Numbered from the stretch's first letter, positions 25,464 through 35,253 are shown. The stretch is DNA of 64,000 bases from Rufibacter hautae (GCF_008271695.1 NZ_VKKY01000002.1:1550001-1614000); one strand, 5' to 3'. Made by a program: numbers and translations. The notes: a model not told the origin generated them from the letters alone.

Positions 25464-26225
25464 ATGCCCCCTGCCCTGCTGCCTATACTGAAGGTGAAGC
25501 TACTTTTCTTTGCGCTCCTTCTTTTCGCCGTTTCTTTTGATGGATTGGCTCAAACCGTCCAATCTGCCTCCCCTACCCCGCAAAACCAGCCCAGCTACCC
25601 CATCAGCCTTTACCGGCAGGCCACCAAAACCGAGTCGCACCTGTTGAACGGACCCGAGTACGTGGACTACCGCAAGGTGAACCGCGTGGGGCATCAGTTC
25701 TTTCTGCAAGACCAGAAAGCCCCGGGCAGCGTGCTCTATGATGGTTCCTGGTACCATGACGTGCCCATGTTGTATGATCTGGTTTTAGACCAGGTGGTGA
25801 TTGTTTCCAACGGCTTCTTGATGCAGAAATTGATCCAGGAGAAAGTAGATGCTTTTGTGTTGGGTAAACACCTGTTTGTAGCCGTGACGGCGCAGGACTC
25901 TGCCAGTAATTCCGCCCTACCTGTGGGGTTCTATGATGTACTCCACGACGGCAACACCAAACTGCTAGCCAAAAGAATAAAGCTGAGGACCTTTGCCATT
26001 GAGGAAATGAAGGAGGTGGAGCATTATGATGTGGAGGACAAGTTCTTTGTGAAGAAAGGCAATGGCTATCACCAGGTTAGCGGCGGTAAATCGGTGTACA
26101 AGGTGTTTGGCGATAAAAAGAAAGAGCTGAAGAAGTACGCCCGTGCCCAGAAGCTGAACTTCCGGAAGGCAAGGGAAGCTTCCCTCCTGGCCCTTGTGCT
26201 ACAGTATGACGCCCTCCAGAAATAA
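25464..26225 (+). CDS. Secreted protein of unknown function at head of TonB-receptor operon
   Basis: I do not recognise a family for this 253-residue protein. It starts with a signal peptide (hydrophobic LLFFALLLFAVSFDGLAQ, cleavage probably after the Ala before QTVQ). The mature part is mixed and charged, with a Lys-rich C-terminal third (VFGDKKKELKKYARAQKLNFRKA). It ends 1 bp before an ATG and 55 bp before the preferred start of the TonB-dependent receptor gene, so the two share a transcript. An envelope or periplasmic role tied to the receptor is inferred from position only. Confidence 0.6.
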   Translation: MPPALLPILKVKLLFFALLLFAVSFDGLAQTVQSASPTPQNQPSYPISLYRQATKTESHLLNGPEYVDYRKVNRVGHQFFLQDQKAPGSVLYDGSWYHDVPMLYDLVLDQVVIVSNGFLMQKLIQEKVDAFVLGKHLFVAVTAQDSASNSALPVGFYDVLHDGNTKLLAKRIKLRTFAIEEMKEVEHYDVEDKFFVKKGNGYHQVSGGKSVYKVFGDKKKELKKYARAQKLNFRKAREASLLALVLQYDALQK

Positions 26226-26280
26226 CATGAACCTAAGTTCCTTCACCGCTAAGACCTTTTCCCTCTCCCCTTTTGCTTGT

Positions 26281-29076
26281 ATGAATCACCTTTACCGCAT
26301 CGCGTTTTTCCTTTTAGTGTTGCTCCTGTCGGGGAAAACGGTTTGCAGCGCCCAGGTTGTCCCGGAGACGTTCCTGACGGTGGACCTCAAGCAAGCCCCT
26401 TTCCAGGATTTGATTAAGGCGGTGGAAGCCCAAAGCAAGTACCGTTTCTATTTTGAACCCGAGACGGTGGATAGCTTCCTGGTTTCGGTGCAGGCCACGC
26501 AGCAGCCGCTGAGCAGTATTTTGGAGAAAGCAGTAAGCGGCACCAACCTGAAATTCGCCATCACAGAGCAGGGCCATGTGCTCTTGACCCAAGGCAAGGA
26601 CTTTATGGCCAATCTGCCTGATGGCTTTTTCAGAAGAGATACACCAATAAACAGCAGTGGGCAACGTCTGGCCGCAGCGGGCGCAAACACCAAGCCGTAC
26701 GTAGCTGGGGAAACATCCCGGAAGAAAGCCGTCTCAGAGGCCAAACTCTATGAAATTGGGGTAAAACGCGAAAACGCCACCGGAAACGCCAACCTGGCCG
26801 GTCACCTCCGCGATGCCAACTCCGGGGAGCCAATTATCGGGGCCTCGGTGTACATACAGTCGCCATTACTGGCCACCACCACAGACCAGTATGGATACTT
26901 CTCCCTCACCCTGCCCGTAGGCCAACACGAACTGCTCATCAGGGGCATCGGGATCAAGAACTCTAAACGCCGCCTGGCTATCTATTCAGACGGAAAGCTG
27001 GACATTGAGGTAGAAGAAGACGTGCGATCCCTGAAAGAGGTGCTGGTAGAGGCCGAGAAAGACCGCAACGTGGCCGGCATGCAGATGGGCATGGAGCGCC
27101 TGGACATGCGCGCCATCAAACAGGTGCCGACGGCTTTCGGGGAGACCGATATTCTGCGGGTGGTGCTCACCTTGCCGGGGGTAAAATCGGTGGGAGAAGG
27201 CAGCACGGGCATGAACGTGCGCGGCGGCTCCACCGACCAGAACCTCATACTTTTCAACGATGCCACCGTTTACAACCCCTCGCATTTGTTCGGGTTCTTT
27301 TCGGCTTTCAACCCCGATATCGTGAAAGCGGTGGAACTACACAAAAGCAACATCCCGGCCCGGTACGGCGGACGCCTTTCCTCGGTGTTGGAGGTGACCA
27401 CCCGTGACGGGAATAAGAAGAAGCTGGCTGGTTCCGGTGGAATCGGGCTGCTAACCAGCCGCCTGACCTTGGAAGGCCCCATTAGCAAAGACAAAACCTC
27501 TTTTTTGGTGGCCGGCCGAAGCACATATTCAGACTGGCTGTTAAAGAAGCTGCCCCAGGAGACGTTCAAGAAAAGCTCAGCCTCGTTCTACGACCTCAAT
27601 GCCCAGATCAACCACGAGTTCGACAGCAAGAACACGCTGTACCTTTCGGGGTACTTCAGCAAAGACAAGTTCCGGTTGGGCAGCGACTCCCTGTACAACT
27701 TCACTAACCGGAATGCGAGCGTAAAATGGAAGCATATCTTCCACAACAAGCTGTACAGTGTGCTTACCGGTGGCTACAGCCACTACGGTTATGGCGTGAA
27801 TGCCGAAAATAACCCGGTAAACGCCTCGAAAATGGCTTTTGAAATGAACCAGGTGAACCTCCAAGCCGATTTCAACTACTTTTTGAGCAGCAAACACACC
27901 GTTGACTTCGGGGCCAGTTCCATCCTGTATAACGTGTCGCCGGGCAGTCTGCAGCCAGTGGGCTCTGAATCCTTGATTACCCCGGATGTGCTGCAACGCG
28001 AGAAAGCCCTGGAGAGCGCGGTCTACGTCTCTGACCAGATAGACATTTCGCCGCGGTTCTCGCTGTACCTGGGCCTTCGGTATTCCATGTTCAACGCTTT
28101 GGGGCCGCGGGAAACCTACCTTTATGCGCCTAACGTGCCCAAAACGGAAAGCAGCATCCTGGACACGCTTTCCTACGGATCAGGCAAGTCGCTGGCAACT
28201 TATCATGGGCCCGAGTACCGGCTGTCGGCTAGGTTTGGACTTACGGACCATTCTTCGGTGAAGATGAGCTTCAACCGGATGCGCCAGTACATCCACATGC
28301 TTTCCAATACGGCTACCATGTCCCCTACCGATACCTGGAAACTGAGCGATGCGAACATCCGGCCGCAGGTGGGCGATCAGGTAGCATTGGGCTATTACCA
28401 GAACTTCCGGGCCAACACCGTGGAGTTCTCGGTGGAAGGTTACTACAAAAAGATGAAGGACTTCCTGGATTACCGCAACGGGGCCACCATCATCCTCAAC
28501 CATCATATTGAGACCGATGTGGCCAATGCTGAGGGCAAAGCCTACGGGGTGGAGGTCATGCTGAAGAAACTCACCGGCAAGCTCAACGGCTGGGTGAGCT
28601 ACACCTACTCCCGCACGCTGGTGCGCCTGAACAACCCAGCGGTGTCTGAGATCATCAACCAGGGCAACTGGTACCCCAGCAACTTTGACAAACCGCACGA
28701 TGTCACGCTCATCAGCAATTACCGGTTCAGCCAGCGGTTCAGTACCTCGCTGAATTTCACCTACAGCACCGGAAGGCCCATCACCTTGCCCATTGCCAAG
28801 TACACCGACGGCAACGTGCAGCGCATCTTCTACTCAGACCGCAACCAGTACCGCGTCCCTGATTATTACCGCGTGGACTTCGCCATGAACATTGAGGGAA
28901 ACCACAAGGTGAGGAAACTGGCCCACAGTTCCTGGACTTTGGCCGTGTACAACCTGACGGGCCGCAAGAACCCTTACTCGGTGTACTTCCGGTCAGACAA
29001 CGGAAAAATCAAAGGCTACAAGCTCTCCATCTTCGGGCAGCCCATCCCCACCATTACCTATAACTTCAGATTCTAA
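26281..29076 (+). CDS. TonB-dependent outer-membrane receptor with N-terminal STN and carboxypeptidase-regulatory-like domains
   Basis: A receptor of about 930 residues for energised import across the outer membrane. After a signal peptide (NHLYRIAFFLLVLLLSGKTVCSA) comes an STN domain of about 75 residues (LKQAPFQDLIKAVEAQSKYRFYF). Next is a carboxypeptidase-regulatory-like fold (GHLRDANSGEPIIGASVYI), a plug (KQVPTAFGETDILRVVLTLPGV, MNVRGGSTDQNLILFND) and a 22-strand-type barrel to the C-terminal aromatic strand. STN domains usually contact a FecR-type anti-sigma factor, but no fecI/fecR pair is near. ATG 26281 places the signal peptide at the N-terminus; ATG 26227 would add 18 residues. The stop overlaps the next start (TAATG). 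The substrate is unknown. Confidence 0.9.
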   Translation: MNHLYRIAFFLLVLLLSGKTVCSAQVVPETFLTVDLKQAPFQDLIKAVEAQSKYRFYFEPETVDSFLVSVQATQQPLSSILEKAVSGTNLKFAITEQGHVLLTQGKDFMANLPDGFFRRDTPINSSGQRLAAAGANTKPYVAGETSRKKAVSEAKLYEIGVKRENATGNANLAGHLRDANSGEPIIGASVYIQSPLLATTTDQYGYFSLTLPVGQHELLIRGIGIKNSKRRLAIYSDGKLDIEVEEDVRSLKEVLVEAEKDRNVAGMQMGMERLDMRAIKQVPTAFGETDILRVVLTLPGVKSVGEGSTGMNVRGGSTDQNLILFNDATVYNPSHLFGFFSAFNPDIVKAVELHKSNIPARYGGRLSSVLEVTTRDGNKKKLAGSGGIGLLTSRLTLEGPISKDKTSFLVAGRSTYSDWLLKKLPQETFKKSSASFYDLNAQINHEFDSKNTLYLSGYFSKDKFRLGSDSLYNFTNRNASVKWKHIFHNKLYSVLTGGYSHYGYGVNAENNPVNASKMAFEMNQVNLQADFNYFLSSKHTVDFGASSILYNVSPGSLQPVGSESLITPDVLQREKALESAVYVSDQIDISPRFSLYLGLRYSMFNALGPRETYLYAPNVPKTESSILDTLSYGSGKSLATYHGPEYRLSARFGLTDHSSVKMSFNRMRQYIHMLSNTATMSPTDTWKLSDANIRPQVGDQVALGYYQNFRANTVEFSVEGYYKKMKDFLDYRNGATIILNHHIETDVANAEGKAYGVEVMLKKLTGKLNGWVSYTYSRTLVRLNNPAVSEIINQGNWYPSNFDKPHDVTLISNYRFSQRFSTSLNFTYSTGRPITLPIAKYTDGNVQRIFYSDRNQYRVPDYYRVDFAMNIEGNHKVRKLAHSSWTLAVYNLTGRKNPYSVYFRSDNGKIKGYKLSIFGQPIPTITYNFRF

Positions 29077-30218
29077 TGCGTTTTCATATAATCAGCCTCA
29101 AAACAGCTTTTTACTGGCTCTGCCTTCTTTTTCTGGCTGCCTGCGAGGAACCCTACAACCCCGAGGTAATTGAAAGCTCCAATAAATTTCTGGTAGTGAG
29201 CGGCTTCATCAACAGCAACGGCCCTACCACCATCCTGCTGTCGCGCACCCAGAACCTGTCAGAGTCCAGCGCACCTCAAAAGGAAACAAACGCCACCGTA
29301 ACGGTGGAGGAAGAAAACGGCGAGAAATTCCCGCTAATGGAAATCGCCGCCGGCACCTATTCCAGCAACGCCTTGGCCCTGAACCCAGCCAAAAAGTACC
29401 GCCTGTTCATCAAGGCCTCAGGAAAAGAATACGCCTCTGAGTATGTGACGGTACAACAGACCCCGGCCATTGATGCCGTGACCTGGGAGGCTGCCTCAGA
29501 CGGCTTGCAGATAAAAGTGAGCACCCATGATGACCGGAACAGCACCCGCTATTACCGCTGGGAGTACGAAGAATCTTGGGAGTATTTGTCTTTCTACCAT
29601 TCGGTGATTGAGTACGTGAACGGGCAGATCATGGACCGTACCCCAGATAAAATGATTAACCTCTGCTACCGGTTCAATAATTCCACCAGCATCCAGATTG
29701 GCAATACTTTGAAGTTGAGCCAAGATGTGGTGAGCAATTTCCCTCTGGTGAAGGTCCCCGCCAACTCAGACAAACTGGACCGCAAATACAGCATCCTGGT
29801 AAAGCAGTATGCCCAGACAAAGGAATCATACGAGTACTGGGAAGCCCTCCGGAAGAACACCGAGAGCCTGGGTTCCCTCTTTGATCCGCTCCCCACCCAG
29901 CTTACCGGCAACATCCGCTGCCTGACCTCGCCGGAAGAGCCCGTCATTGGGTACGTGAGTGTCTCCTCCGTCACGGAGAAAAGAATCTTTGTCACCGATA
30001 CTGAGTTGCCGCCCAGCTACCGGGCACCTTCCCCCGCCTGCTCTTTTGACACCGTGTTCCTGGGCGAGGAAGCCGCGTATTTCGGCGGTGGATCCAACAT
30101 TCCCATAGACCGCATCATAACTAACGACAGGGTATTGATTGGGTACGGGGGAGCTTCTAAACCTTGCGTGGATTGCCGCACTTTGGGCACCACCGCCAAA
30201 CCCGCTTACTGGGAATAA
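29076..30218 (+). CDS. DUF4249 family lipoprotein
   Basis: A 380-residue lipoprotein (signal peptide with lipobox LAAC, Cys near residue 23, then EEPYNPEV). The DUF4249 family is regularly encoded beside TonB-dependent receptors of this type in Bacteroidota. It starts with VVSGFINSNGPTTILLSRTQNL, a beta-sandwich-like first domain. It may play a SusD-like, surface-exposed partner role, but that is inference from its neighbour. It overlaps the receptor's stop codon by one base, which indicates translational coupling. Confidence 0.82.
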   Translation: MRFHIISLKTAFYWLCLLFLAACEEPYNPEVIESSNKFLVVSGFINSNGPTTILLSRTQNLSESSAPQKETNATVTVEEENGEKFPLMEIAAGTYSSNALALNPAKKYRLFIKASGKEYASEYVTVQQTPAIDAVTWEAASDGLQIKVSTHDDRNSTRYYRWEYEESWEYLSFYHSVIEYVNGQIMDRTPDKMINLCYRFNNSTSIQIGNTLKLSQDVVSNFPLVKVPANSDKLDRKYSILVKQYAQTKESYEYWEALRKNTESLGSLFDPLPTQLTGNIRCLTSPEEPVIGYVSVSSVTEKRIFVTDTELPPSYRAPSPACSFDTVFLGEEAAYFGGGSNIPIDRIITNDRVLIGYGGASKPCVDCRTLGTTAKPAYWE

Positions 30219-30221
30219 CAA

Positions 30222-32705
30222 ATGGTCAGCATGAATTCACCAATGGAACATACACAATCATTGTCGGCCTGCAGATTTCTGAAAACCCGTTTTGGCGCTC
30301 CTTTCAGGAAAACAGGCTATAAACTCGCCTTCGCTTTAAGCCTCCTAGGCTTGGCTGCGGGCCAGAGCATCGCGCAAACCAAATCTTTTCCCAGGTTGGT
30401 TTACGAGTTTCAGGAGCACGGCAAAAAAGCCTTCCAGGAAAAGGTCTTCCTGCATTTGGACCGGCCGGCCTACGCCTGCGGCGAGACCATGTGGTTCAAG
30501 GTGTACAACGTTGATGGCATGCGTCACCAACCTTTAGATATGAGCAAAGTGGCCTACGTGGAAGTCTTGGATGCCGGCCAAAAGCCGGTACTCCAGGGCA
30601 AAATCTCCTTAAAAAAAGGCACCGGTAGTGGATCGTTGGTATTGCCGGTGACGCTGGAGCCGGGTAATTATACCGTGCGGGCCTATACCAACTGGATGAA
30701 GAACTTCAGCCCCGCCTATTATTTCCAGCAGCCCGTTACCATCATCAACACCTTCCAGCCACTGGGTTTGAAAAGTGCCGCAGACACCGCTGCCTACGCG
30801 ATTCAGTTTTTCCCTGAGGGCGGAAATCTGGTGCAGGGTCTGCCCAGCAAAGTGGCCTTCAAAGCTACCAACAGCAAAACCGGCAAAGGCGCTTCCTTCC
30901 AGGGCGAGGTGCTGGACAAAGCAGGGAAAGTAGTTGCCAGTTTCCAGCCTGCAAGATCCGGAATCGGCAACTTCAGCTTCACGCCCTCGGGTGCCGGGGA
31001 ATACACGGCCGTGGTGAGGTTTGCCGGCGGGAAAACCATCCGGCAGAAACTGCCGCAGGTGCAGGCACAGGGATTTTCCCTTAGGGTAGAGGAAAGCAAA
31101 CCGGGTCAGTTACAGATTACGGCCCAAGGCAACCAACAAGAGCCAGAACAGCTGTATCTCTTGGGCCATACGCGCGGCACGGTAGCGGTAGCTGCCACGG
31201 CCACCCTGCAGAACGGCAAGGCTTTGTTTTCGGTGCAGAAAGATTCGATGGCGGCCGGCATCACGCATTTCACGCTTTTTAACGGACAGCACAAACCCGT
31301 AGCTGAGCGTCTTTTCTTTACCACTCCCACCCGTGGGCTGGAGATTGAAACCACATTGAGCAAGCCCCAGTTCGGGCCGCGTGAGAAAGTCACCATGGAC
31401 TTGCTCACGCAAAGCAAGCCAGGTACTCCTACTGCCGCTAACCTTTCCCTGGCCGTTTTCCGCAACGATAACCTCCAAGCCACTGACCCTGCCGATATCA
31501 GAGCCTACCTCTACTTGACCTCAGATCTGAAAGGCACGGTGGAGAACCCATCGGCTTACTTCACCCAAACCGGTCCGCAGGCCGAGGAAGCCCTGGACAA
31601 CCTGATGCTGACGCACGGCTGGAGCCGCTTCACCTGGGAGGAGGTGCTGAATCCGCAAATAACCAATTACGCATTCGTGCCGGAATACGGCGGGCACCTG
31701 ATCCGGGGAAAAGTCACCCACAGCATCACCGGCGCCTCCGTCAAGGACATCAGGACGTACCTGGCGGCACCGGGCCGAAACGTGCGGTTCTACAGCAGTG
31801 TCAGTGCCCCAGACGGCTCCGTGTTGTTTGAGGCCAAGGACTTCTTCGGGCCCAAGGAGGTAGTGGTGCAGACCAATTGGCTTAAAGACAGCACCTACCA
31901 TTTCCAGCTTTTAAACCCGTTTTCTGAAAAACAGGCTGAAAACAACCTTCATGCCTTGGACCTCAGCGAGAACCTGAAAGAAGCCATTCTGCTGCGCCAC
32001 CACGATGTACAGGCCCAGAACATCTACTTTGAGCGAAACCTGAACCGGTTCAAAGCCCCCGGCATTGACAGCATTTCCTTCTACGGCAAACCAGACCAGC
32101 AATTCCTGCTGGACGACTTCACCCGCTTTAAAGTAATGGAGGAGGTGATGCGGGAGTACGTGCCCGGCGTGATGGTGCGGAAGCGGCGCGATGGGTTCCA
32201 CTTTCTGGTGATGGACCTGACCAACGACCGGTTTTTCCAGGAAGACCCGCTGGTGCTTCTGGACGGCGTACCGGTTTTTGACATAGACCAGATCATGGCC
32301 TTTGATCCGCTCAAGGTCAGGAAACTGGAGGTGATGACGGGCAAATACTACAACGGTTCTCTGGTGTCTAGCGGCGTGGTGAGCTACACCACCTATAAGG
32401 GCGACCTGGCCGGTTTTCCGGTAGATACGCGCGCCCTGCTGCAGGAATACGAAGGCCTCCAGCTCCAGCGTGAGTTCTACGCCCCTACTTATGACACCGA
32501 GGAGCAGAAACTCAGCCGCCTACCCGACTGGCGCAACCTCCTCTACTGGTCCCCGGACCTGACCACCGAGGCCACCGGCAAAGCCACCGCCCAATTCTAC
32601 ACCGGGGACCAGGCCGGTACTTACACCGTGGTGGTGCAGGGCCTCACCAAAGACGGTTTGCCCGGCAGCAAGATAATTTCCTTTGAGGTGAAGAAACCGC
32701 TGTAG
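30222..32705 (+). CDS. Macroglobulin-like (MG) domain protein with C-terminal TonB-plug-like segment
   Basis: An 827-residue exported protein. The N-terminus has an unusually long positive region of about 30 residues before the hydrophobic core LAFALSLLGLAAGQSIAQ. The mature part begins with EKVFLHLDRPAYACGETMWFKVY, the typical start of alpha-2-macroglobulin-type MG domains, followed by further beta-sandwich repeats. Near residue 640-720, LVLLDGVPVFDIDQIMAFDPLKVRKLEVMTG resembles the plug domain of TonB receptors, yet no barrel follows. No thioester motif was seen. It lies 3 bp after the DUF4249 gene. Two dispersed palindrome copies lie in frame inside it (30286-30327, 31905-31943). The function is unknown. 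Confidence 0.75.
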   Translation: MVSMNSPMEHTQSLSACRFLKTRFGAPFRKTGYKLAFALSLLGLAAGQSIAQTKSFPRLVYEFQEHGKKAFQEKVFLHLDRPAYACGETMWFKVYNVDGMRHQPLDMSKVAYVEVLDAGQKPVLQGKISLKKGTGSGSLVLPVTLEPGNYTVRAYTNWMKNFSPAYYFQQPVTIINTFQPLGLKSAADTAAYAIQFFPEGGNLVQGLPSKVAFKATNSKTGKGASFQGEVLDKAGKVVASFQPARSGIGNFSFTPSGAGEYTAVVRFAGGKTIRQKLPQVQAQGFSLRVEESKPGQLQITAQGNQQEPEQLYLLGHTRGTVAVAATATLQNGKALFSVQKDSMAAGITHFTLFNGQHKPVAERLFFTTPTRGLEIETTLSKPQFGPREKVTMDLLTQSKPGTPTAANLSLAVFRNDNLQATDPADIRAYLYLTSDLKGTVENPSAYFTQTGPQAEEALDNLMLTHGWSRFTWEEVLNPQITNYAFVPEYGGHLIRGKVTHSITGASVKDIRTYLAAPGRNVRFYSSVSAPDGSVLFEAKDFFGPKEVVVQTNWLKDSTYHFQLLNPFSEKQAENNLHALDLSENLKEAILLRHHDVQAQNIYFERNLNRFKAPGIDSISFYGKPDQQFLLDDFTRFKVMEEVMREYVPGVMVRKRRDGFHFLVMDLTNDRFFQEDPLVLLDGVPVFDIDQIMAFDPLKVRKLEVMTGKYYNGSLVSSGVVSYTTYKGDLAGFPVDTRALLQEYEGLQLQREFYAPTYDTEEQKLSRLPDWRNLLYWSPDLTTEATGKATAQFYTGDQAGTYTVVVQGLTKDGLPGSKIISFEVKKPL
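30286..30327. repeat. Dispersed palindrome copy inside coding sequence
   Basis: CCCGTTTTGGCGCTCCTTTC faces GGAAAACAGGCTATAAACTCG. It encodes the long basic region before the signal-peptide core (around APFRKTGYKL). Confidence 0.5.
31905..31943. repeat. Dispersed palindrome copy inside coding sequence
   Basis: AAACCCGTTTTCTG faces AAAAACAGGCTGAAAAC. It encodes LNPFSEKQAENN in the middle of the protein without breaking the frame. Confidence 0.55.
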
Positions 32706-32714
32706 AGAATAGGG

Positions 32715-32758
32715 CCGGTCGTTTAGGGCAAGATATTCAGAAACCAGGCTGAAAACGG
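32715..32758. repeat. Dispersed palindrome copy
   Basis: CCGGTCGTTTAGGGC faces CCAGGCTGAAAACGG around AAGATATTCAGAAA. It lies between the outer-membrane operon and the pcrA promoter. Confidence 0.5.
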
Positions 32759-32783
32759 AGTCAGGAAATGCGACTTTATTCCG

Positions 32784-32791
32784 TAATTTTG
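32784..32791 (+). promoter_or_regulatory. -7 box of the helicase gene
   Basis: TAATTTTG fits TAnnTTTG exactly, 31 bp before the ATG at 32823. No TTG at -33 was seen. Confidence 0.45.
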
Positions 32792-32822
32792 TGTTCTCCC
32801 TGAAGAAAGAATATTTGTGAGC

Positions 32823-35060
32823 ATGGATTACCTGAAACTCCTGAATGAGTCACAGCGTGCAGCTGTTTTAAATACTGAGGGCCCCTGTATGATCATTGCG
32901 GGTGCGGGCTCGGGCAAGACCCGGGTGCTAACCTACCGCATCGCGCATTTGCTGGAAAAGGGGATTGATCCGTTCAACATCCTCTCCCTCACCTTTACCA
33001 ACAAGGCGGCCAAAGAGATGCGCGGCCGGATTGAGAAAGTGGTGGGCCCCGAGGCCAAGAACCTTTGGATGGGAACCTTCCACTCCGTTTTCTCGCGCAT
33101 CCTGCGGGCAGAGGCCCAGAAGATTGGCTATCCCAGCCACTTCACCATCTATGACTCCGATGACTCCAAAACCCTCATCCGGAACATCGTGAAGGAGATG
33201 AACCTGGACGATAAGCTCTACAAGCCCAACATGGTGCTGGGGCGGATCTCGGCGGCCAAAAACAAACTGATCTCCGTGGCCCAGTACCTCAGAGACCCGG
33301 CCATCCAAGCTGATGACGAGGCAGCCCTGCGCCCGAAAATAGGCCAGATTTTTAAAATCTACGCTGAACGCTGCTTCAAGGCGGGCGCCATGGATTTTGA
33401 CGATTTGCTCTTCAACACCAACGTGCTCTTTAGAGACCACGTGGACGTGCTCAACAAGTATCAGCACATCTTCAAATACGTGATGGTGGATGAGTACCAG
33501 GATACAAACTATAGCCAGTACCTCATCACCCGCAAACTCTCTGCGAAGGACCGTAACATCTGCGTGGTGGGTGACGATGCCCAAAGTATCTACGCCTTCC
33601 GCGGCGCCGATATCCAGAACATCTTAAACTTTGAGCGCGATTACCCAGAGCTGGAGGTGTTTAAGCTGGAGCAGAACTACCGTTCTACCCAGCACATTGT
33701 GAAGGCGGCCAACAGCGTGATCAAGAACAACAAGGCCCAGCTGCGCAAAAGCGTGTTCTCTGAGAACGAGGAAGGCCAGCTCATTGACGTGATCAAAGCC
33801 AGCTCTGACAACGAGGAAGGAAAACTGGTGGCGCATGCCATCTTTGAGGAGAAGATGAACCACCACCTCTCCTACGAGGATTTTGCCATCTTGTACCGCA
33901 CCAACGCCCAGTCGCGGGCGATGGAAGAGGCCCTGCGCAAGATGAACATCAAGTACCGAATTGTGGGCGGTCTGTCATTTTACCAGCGCAAGGAAATTAA
34001 GGACTTGATCTCGTATTTGCGTCTGGCCATCAACCACAACGATGAGCAAGCCCTGCGTCGCGTGATCAACTATCCAAAGCGCGGGATTGGAGATACGACC
34101 ATTGAAAAACTCATCGTCACGGCCAACGAGACCAACCACAGCATCTGGGAAGTGGTGAGCCACGCGAACCAGTTGGTAGGCGGACGCGCCGGGGTGGCCA
34201 TCCAGGAGTTTGCAACCAAGATCAAGAGCTTCGCGGTCATTGCCCAGGAGAAAGACGCCTTTGAGGCCGCTACCTACATTGCCAAGCACTCTGGGCTGGT
34301 AGATGACCTGTACGCTGATAAATCTGTGGAAGGACTGGCCCGCTACGAGAACATCCAGGAATTGCTGAATGCGATCAAGGAGTTTGTGGACGATCCGGAG
34401 AAAGAAGACAACTCGCTGGCCCTGTTCCTGCAAGACATCGCCCTGCTCACCGATACGGATACGAAGAAAGAGGAAGAAGGTGAGTACGTAACCATGATGA
34501 CCATCCACTCGGCCAAAGGTCTGGAGTTCCGGAACGTGTTCATCGTGGGTATGGAAGAGAACCTGTTCCCGAGCCAGATGATGCTGCAGTCGCGCGCTGA
34601 TTTGGAGGAGGAACGCCGCCTGTTCTACGTGGCCATCACCCGCGCCGAGAAAAAGCTGACCCTCTCCTACGCCACCAGCCGCTACCAGTGGGGGAACCTG
34701 CGGGCCGCCGAGAAAAGCCGGTTCATTGATGAGATTGACCCTACCTTCCTGAACTTCAAGTTTGGCGATGAGCGCGGGCCGTTTGAGAAAGTATTGCAAC
34801 GCAAAACCCCGGTGGCGCAGCTCATCTCCCCGGCCAAAAAACCTGCCGCGGCCCCTTCCTACAATCCGCCTGCGGACTTCACCCCAAGCGACACGTCTAA
34901 CCTAACGGCCGGGATGCGCGTAGAGCACCCTAAGTTTGGGTTTGGCACCGTCACCAAGATGGACACCCAGGGCAATTCTACCAAAGCCATCATTGAGTTT
35001 GAAGGCGTGGGCGAGAAAACCCTGCTCCTGAGCTTTGCCAAGCTGCGCATTCACGCGTAA
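32823..35060 (+). CDS. pcrA: UvrD/PcrA-type ATP-dependent DNA helicase
   Basis: A 745-residue superfamily 1A helicase that unwinds DNA 3'-5' in repair and replication restart. The motifs appear in order: Q-motif LNESQRAAV, Walker A AGAGSGKTRVLTYR, DEYQDTNYSQY (motif II), GDDAQSIYAFRGAD (III), VFKLEQNYRST (IV), TIHSAKGLEF (V) and VAITRAEKKLTLSYA (VI). The C-terminal AGMRVEHPKFGFGTVTKMD is the tudor-like RNA polymerase-binding segment of PcrA. A GTG 6 bp upstream is also possible. PcrA versus UvrD naming cannot be settled here. Confidence 0.94.
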   Translation: MDYLKLLNESQRAAVLNTEGPCMIIAGAGSGKTRVLTYRIAHLLEKGIDPFNILSLTFTNKAAKEMRGRIEKVVGPEAKNLWMGTFHSVFSRILRAEAQKIGYPSHFTIYDSDDSKTLIRNIVKEMNLDDKLYKPNMVLGRISAAKNKLISVAQYLRDPAIQADDEAALRPKIGQIFKIYAERCFKAGAMDFDDLLFNTNVLFRDHVDVLNKYQHIFKYVMVDEYQDTNYSQYLITRKLSAKDRNICVVGDDAQSIYAFRGADIQNILNFERDYPELEVFKLEQNYRSTQHIVKAANSVIKNNKAQLRKSVFSENEEGQLIDVIKASSDNEEGKLVAHAIFEEKMNHHLSYEDFAILYRTNAQSRAMEEALRKMNIKYRIVGGLSFYQRKEIKDLISYLRLAINHNDEQALRRVINYPKRGIGDTTIEKLIVTANETNHSIWEVVSHANQLVGGRAGVAIQEFATKIKSFAVIAQEKDAFEAATYIAKHSGLVDDLYADKSVEGLARYENIQELLNAIKEFVDDPEKEDNSLALFLQDIALLTDTDTKKEEEGEYVTMMTIHSAKGLEFRNVFIVGMEENLFPSQMMLQSRADLEEERRLFYVAITRAEKKLTLSYATSRYQWGNLRAAEKSRFIDEIDPTFLNFKFGDERGPFEKVLQRKTPVAQLISPAKKPAAAPSYNPPADFTPSDTSNLTAGMRVEHPKFGFGTVTKMDTQGNSTKAIIEFEGVGEKTLLLSFAKLRIHA

Positions 35061-35126
35061 CGCGTCGCACGTAGCGGGTATCAGGTAGCAAGAACATCGC
35101 TAATACAAATACAGAGAGAACATCCA

Positions 35127-35176
35127 ATCCGTTTTAGGCCTCCATTTCTAAAAAAAGGCCTAAAACGGATGTTCTT
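35127..35176 (+). terminator. Dispersed palindrome copy acting as pcrA terminator
   Basis: A 15-bp perfect stem, ATCCGTTTTAGGCCT (35127-35141) with 35156-35170, surrounds CCATTTCTAAAAAA and is followed by GTTCTTTTGT. It is one of the best-conserved copies of the family. Confidence 0.75.
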
Positions 35177-35223
35177 TTGTGATGATACTTGGTGCACGAT
35201 ACGTGATACGAACAAAAAATTCC

Positions 35224-35231
35224 TAATTTTG
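35224..35231 (+). promoter_or_regulatory. -7 box of the DUF4290-murA operon
   Basis: TAATTTTG fits TAnnTTTG, 22 bp before the ATG at 35254. Confidence 0.45.
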
Positions 35232-35253
35232 ACTTTGCAACATATTCCATCAC

